Shown here in pieces: positions 59,983 through 64,000 of a DNA stretch of 64,000 nucleotides. Below the pieces are notes generated by a model that was given only the letters and a program-made list of their open reading frames with translations, was not told the DNA's origin and searched no databases. A program made the translations under genes and the position numbers. The DNA lies in the NCBI GenBank assembly GCA_004154925.1, contig QJNS01000158.1, forward strand, positions 1 through 64,000, written 5' to 3'. Position 1 is the first letter of the stretch. Each line of letters opens with the position of its first letter. Source of the stretch: Monosporascus cannonballus. Its lineage: Eukaryota; Ascomycota; Sordariomycetes; Xylariales.

Positions 59983-62721
59983 ATGCGACTTCTATGGTAT
60001 GCCGGGGTAAGTAAGGTACCTCTATGTCTTGGCCAGTCAAGCTGCCCATAGTCGCTCTCTATTAGAGAACAAGAGAAGCTCCAGACGTCCTCAAACATAA
60101 AACATATCCTTGACCCTGAACAGTTGATTACAAGCGGTTATGTCTGAGAAGAGCTGACACGAAATGCTTCGTAGACCTCAGCGGCCCTTGCGACCGGCGT
60201 CATCGCATATGCCTTCAACCAGCGTGCGAACTTCTATTCTGCCATGGTCTATTTGTCCCAGAACAATCTCAGCCTTATGGTGAGTCGCATTCCTCAAATC
60301 GTTACCCCGTCCTACTCGGCGGGTTTTCCTAGTGCTCGCCATCCTCTACCTTCTACTAATTGCCATGTATGACTAGATACTCATCAACCTCGTTCTGCTG
60401 ATATATGCTTCCTTCGTTTGGGGCCTCCAACGACTCTGCTATGGCCCGCTCCGTCCTGTTGAAATCGAGCAGCTCTACGAGAAGGCCTGGTTCGCCGTAA
60501 CCGAGACGTGTCTGGCCATGACTATCTTTCGGGAGGAGGTTGGGGCATGGTTCCTGGTCATGTTCACGGCCCTGGTCACCGGCAAAGTTTGGGAATGGAT
60601 AGGCGAGGGTCGTGTCGAGATACTAGAGCAGCAGCCACCCGCCAACCCACGACTCTTCCATACAAGACTAAGCATTTCCCTGCTCCTGAGCGTCGTCTAC
60701 GACACCTGGCTTTTCACATATGCCGTCAACTCGGTCATACAGCAGGCGCGGCCTAATATGATGGTCATGTTCCTGTTTGAATTCGCTATATTGGCTACCT
60801 GCTCCTTCCGAACGGCTTTTCGATACGTTCTGTCGCTGGTCGAGGCGGACATCGTGAGGAAACAGACCCGTCAGAGGCTAGAGGCGCGCCGTAGTCAGAT
60901 TAGGGAGCAACGAGCCGAGATATTGAGGCGCCGCGAGTCCGGAGATCCTACCGAGGCGGAAGCCGCGCGGCAGGAAGAATTGCCCAACGAAGAGGATGTT
61001 GAAGAGATCGATATTGAGGTTCCTGGCTGGGAAGGCAAAGGACAGGCGGTCTTGGGACTTGACCTCTTTACCGGTAAGCGAATCCGCTTGATATTGTGAG
61101 TGGGTTATCCTCTGACACGTATGCAGACTTCGTCAAGCTTGGTATCTACTCTGCCTTCTTCGCCATCCTCATGATATTCTACGGATTACCGATTCACATC
61201 ATGCGCGACCTCTTCATGACGGCTCGATCGTTCGTCAAGCGTCTAGGCGCGCTAATGCGCTATCGCAAGGCCTTGCAGGATATGAACAAATATCCGGACG
61301 CGACAGAGGAGGAGCTTTCACGTGAGGATACCTGCATCATCTGCAGGGAGGAGATGCGACCTTGGAATCCAAATGCCGGGGCGGTCGAGCGATCCCGGCC
61401 GAAGAAACTACCCTGCGGCCATACTCTACATTTTGGCTGTCTCAAGAGCTGGTTGGAGAGACAGCAAGTTTGCCCTACCTGTCGCCGTTCCGTTGTCATC
61501 GACGGAGCTACAGCCAATGGCGATGCTGGTGCTCGAGCCAACGGCCAGCCCCAAGCACCAGGTCAACCGGCGCCAGATAACAGACCAGGCAACGCTGGTC
61601 GGCCTGCTCAGGGCGGCCGAGGCGCTGCTAATATGCGGGTCTGGCAGTTCGGGCCATTGCGCCTGGGAATAGCGCAGGGTAATCCGGCAAACATCAACAT
61701 GGAGGAGATGGCCCAACGCCTTCGTCAGCCTCTCGATGCTGCCAACCCCCGGCCAGCTCCAGCTCCGCCTACCCAGCCATCTGCAGGGCGGGATACGAAT
61801 TTTAGCAGCACTGCCACCAACATTCCGGATGTGCATGCCCAGCTTCAGGACATTGCACACCGAATACAGCAAGAAATGATGACTCTACAGGCGAGTCAGC
61901 ATGAGCTCCAAACATTATACGCCTTGACGGCGGAGCTCGGCCGCCTTCGTCAATTACAGCAGCAACAACTGCCTTTCCCTGCTGGCCAAACAAGCCAGGC
62001 AAATGCCCAACAACATCCACTGCAGCACATACCGGCTTCTTTTGCCTCTCCCTTCGCCCAGCATGGCTCGGCAGGAATAAATGCGCAAATGCCCGCCTCA
62101 CCAGCCACCATTCTGAACTATCCTCCACGTATTAACTCGCCGACTGTCATGAGATATGGTGGTGCCTCCTACACAACTGCTATTCCTGCTGGGAGTCCAG
62201 ATTTGCCGGAAGGCGTGGTCATCCCAGACGGTTGGTCGCTGCTACCGCTACAGCGCTTAGACGGCCAAACAACACATGCGCCGCAAGATACACAACCAAC
62301 AGGAGCGCCTTCGGACAATTCCGAGCCAACACGAACAGTAGCGGATACGATGGGTGGTAATGCCATAACAATCAATACCTCTGCGGATGGTAGCGGTCCC
62401 AACCCCGACGCTGCGAAAAATGGCGATCAATATACTAGCGTCGAACGTGACGGTCATGACGCGGCAGGATCCAGCTCTACTTCCAACCAGGCGGCAGAGC
62501 CGGCCGCTGTTGCGGCACCGACACCGGTGATGCCTAATTGGGGCGGCGCGGCACAAATCTTCGCCAATGGGGGAGCACGAGAAGAGGAGGCTCACAACGA
62601 AAATGAAGATACCCACCGCTTAGATCCGGGCAGTAGTTACGATGAACGAATGGGAACATCTAGTGCCGAATCGAAAGGCAAGGCAAAGGCAGTGACGGTC
62701 GAAGATGCGGAAGATGAATAA
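59983..62721 (+). CDS. hrd1: ERAD E3 ubiquitin ligase Hrd1 (synoviolin)
   Basis: Membrane-embedded RING ligase and retrotranslocation channel of ER-associated degradation. Exons 59983-60006, 60175-60279, 60377-61073 and 61127-62721 give 806 residues. The 24-nt first exon encodes MRLLWYAG, followed by TSAALATG. Several membrane helices cover about residues 1-310, including [45 protein letters not shown], and [22 protein letters not shown] after the last splice. The RING-H2 lies at about 345-394: [26 protein letters not shown] and CPTCRR. The C-terminal 400 residues are rich in Gln, Pro, Ala and Asn and look disordered. Donors are GTAAGT, GTGAGT and GTAAGC. The stop TAA overlaps an AATAAA (62717-62722). 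Length is typical of filamentous fungi. Confidence 0.95.
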
Positions 62722-64000
62722 AAATTTATTGTGTTTGCATGAGGCTCGTGTGTTGGCTTACCACCCGCGGGGGTCTGATTAAGGGCATGGTGTTTGAGGC
62801 GTTCATACTTGTATCTATAGGCAACAAGAAGTAAGGAGCCCACTCCTTAGCGTACCTTCGGAAACCATACGGTTATGAGCACATTGCTCGGCCTAAAAAG
62901 CTCTGTAAATATCGCAAGTGACGTACTGTGTCAGATGATGTTCAAATGGCGATTTTGGCTGCCGGGACTGTTGGCTGTTTATCACGACTGGTTTAACGGG
63001 AGGGGGACCCTTAAACATGATATTGCGTGACGGAGTATTCCGGAGCGGTCTCTACTAACCGCCCCCTATCCTGTTTGGAAAAGAAAGGCCGCTCGCCCGT
63101 TAGCCAAGAAGCGGAAGTCCCAGAATCACCGGGCGGCTAGACCAGCCGTCGCCCGAGATGGTTGTCCGCATCCGAGGAGCTGGCTGCTGCATGATGAGCC
63201 CGGGTTAACTAAGACGAGCCCTATGTCAATAGTCAGACAGCCTCAAACCATCCCTCCCCCGTTCTAAGGAAGTAGCAATATATCTTCCAACTAGATGGCC
63301 ACATGGCCCCAGCACACCAATTTTTACTCAGTACTAACGCCTTAGGGCGCTCTAGCGGATACACTGGTCAGGGCCTCCACCTTGACATGCGGTGTGGGAG
63401 CTGAAATCAGCTGAGGCGAGATTCGTCTAGCTCGGTTTCTTGACTAAGTAACTGCACCCGGATGAGGCGTCCTATCTGGTAACAATGACGCGAGGCGGCT
63501 GCTTATGTGGGCTTGCCGGCTTTGTAGCTACTAGCTATGGAGCTCAGTTGTGAGATAAATGCTAACTAGATACGTCGGTAGGCGGTGCCGAAGATGGGGC
63601 TTGAAATAGGTACCGCACCTGGTTGGCGGCCAGGCGGAGAGGCCCGTTTATCAAGGGGATACTACTACGTGGTGTTCATGATATGTCTGAGCAGGAGGGG
63701 AGCTCGATGGCCATATGAAGGCTCGGAATGGGACTACACTTTAAAACTATCATGGACTAACACGCACTCCCCCATCGGCGGCGTCAAGAATGATAATATG
63801 GTCTGATTATTCGTGGTTCTAGTTGTCTTGTAGAGGAACCTTGCTGACCCTGCAGCAGCAGATTTTGCCTACTGCATGTCGGGCACCTCATTATGGCGAA
63901 CTAAGAGGACGACCAACCCAAATCTGCAATACGACCTGACCTGATAGGCCCGCATCCCAGCTCCTTAAGGTAGATAATCTGATTTTCGAGAGCCCAGGCC
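62722..64000. other. Downstream region to the right edge, no gene recognised
   Basis: 1.3 kb after the hrd1 stop. It carries the hrd1 3' UTR. Open frames are short (at most about 73 codons) with no recognisable product. Confidence 0.5.

Overview
The window looks like nuclear DNA of a filamentous ascomycete (Pezizomycotina, most likely a Sordariomycete). Genes are compact. Their short introns (about 54-150 nt, two longer) carry GT...AG ends, and the protein families are typical of that group: a mannosidase of family GH47, a fungal-type glycogenin with a long Ser/Thr-rich tail, an Efm7/Nnt1-type methyltransferase, an Mn-type CDF transporter and Hrd1. I rebuilt exon structures by matching splice sites to reading frame and to recalled family sequence. 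In every multi-exon model the exon lengths sum to a whole number of codons.

Layout, left to right: the 3' end of an unidentified GC-rich gene (1-795, +); gamma-adaptin apl4 (1183-4000, -); a monoglyceride-lipase-like alpha/beta hydrolase (4849-5854, -); a mitochondrial half ABC transporter (6884-9298, -); calmodulin (12007-13051, -); the Qa-SNARE tlg2 (14081-15506, +); a large predicted mitochondrial protein of PPR type (15812-18328, -), divergent from a COX7a-like small subunit (18802-19304, +); clathrin light chain (19706-20519, -), divergent from rtt103 (21532-22931, +); and a GH47 mannosidase (25472-27440, +). About 14.6 kb without a recognisable gene follows (27441-42073). Then come a C2H2 zinc-finger regulator (42074-44324, +), a methyltransferase (46909-48539, +), glycogenin (49830-52011, -), a CDF manganese-type transporter (54861-56300, -) and the ERAD ubiquitin ligase hrd1 (59983-62721, +).

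The genes are mostly housekeeping. Three of them (gamma-adaptin, clathrin light chain, Tlg2) act in the same trans-Golgi/endosome step and lie within about 20 kb. The mannosidase and Hrd1 both belong to secretory-pathway glycoprotein handling. A predicted mitochondrial PPR-type gene and a cytochrome oxidase subunit share one 473-bp divergent promoter.

I see no complete transposon, CRISPR array, rRNA gene, convincing tRNA or secondary-metabolite cluster. The most puzzling part is the 14.6-kb gene-free block upstream of the zinc-finger gene. It is not obviously AT-biased as RIP-mutated repeats would be, and it holds four exact copies of a 9-bp element within 3.9 kb. A second recurring theme is very short first exons (3, 5, 10, 23 and 24 nt).
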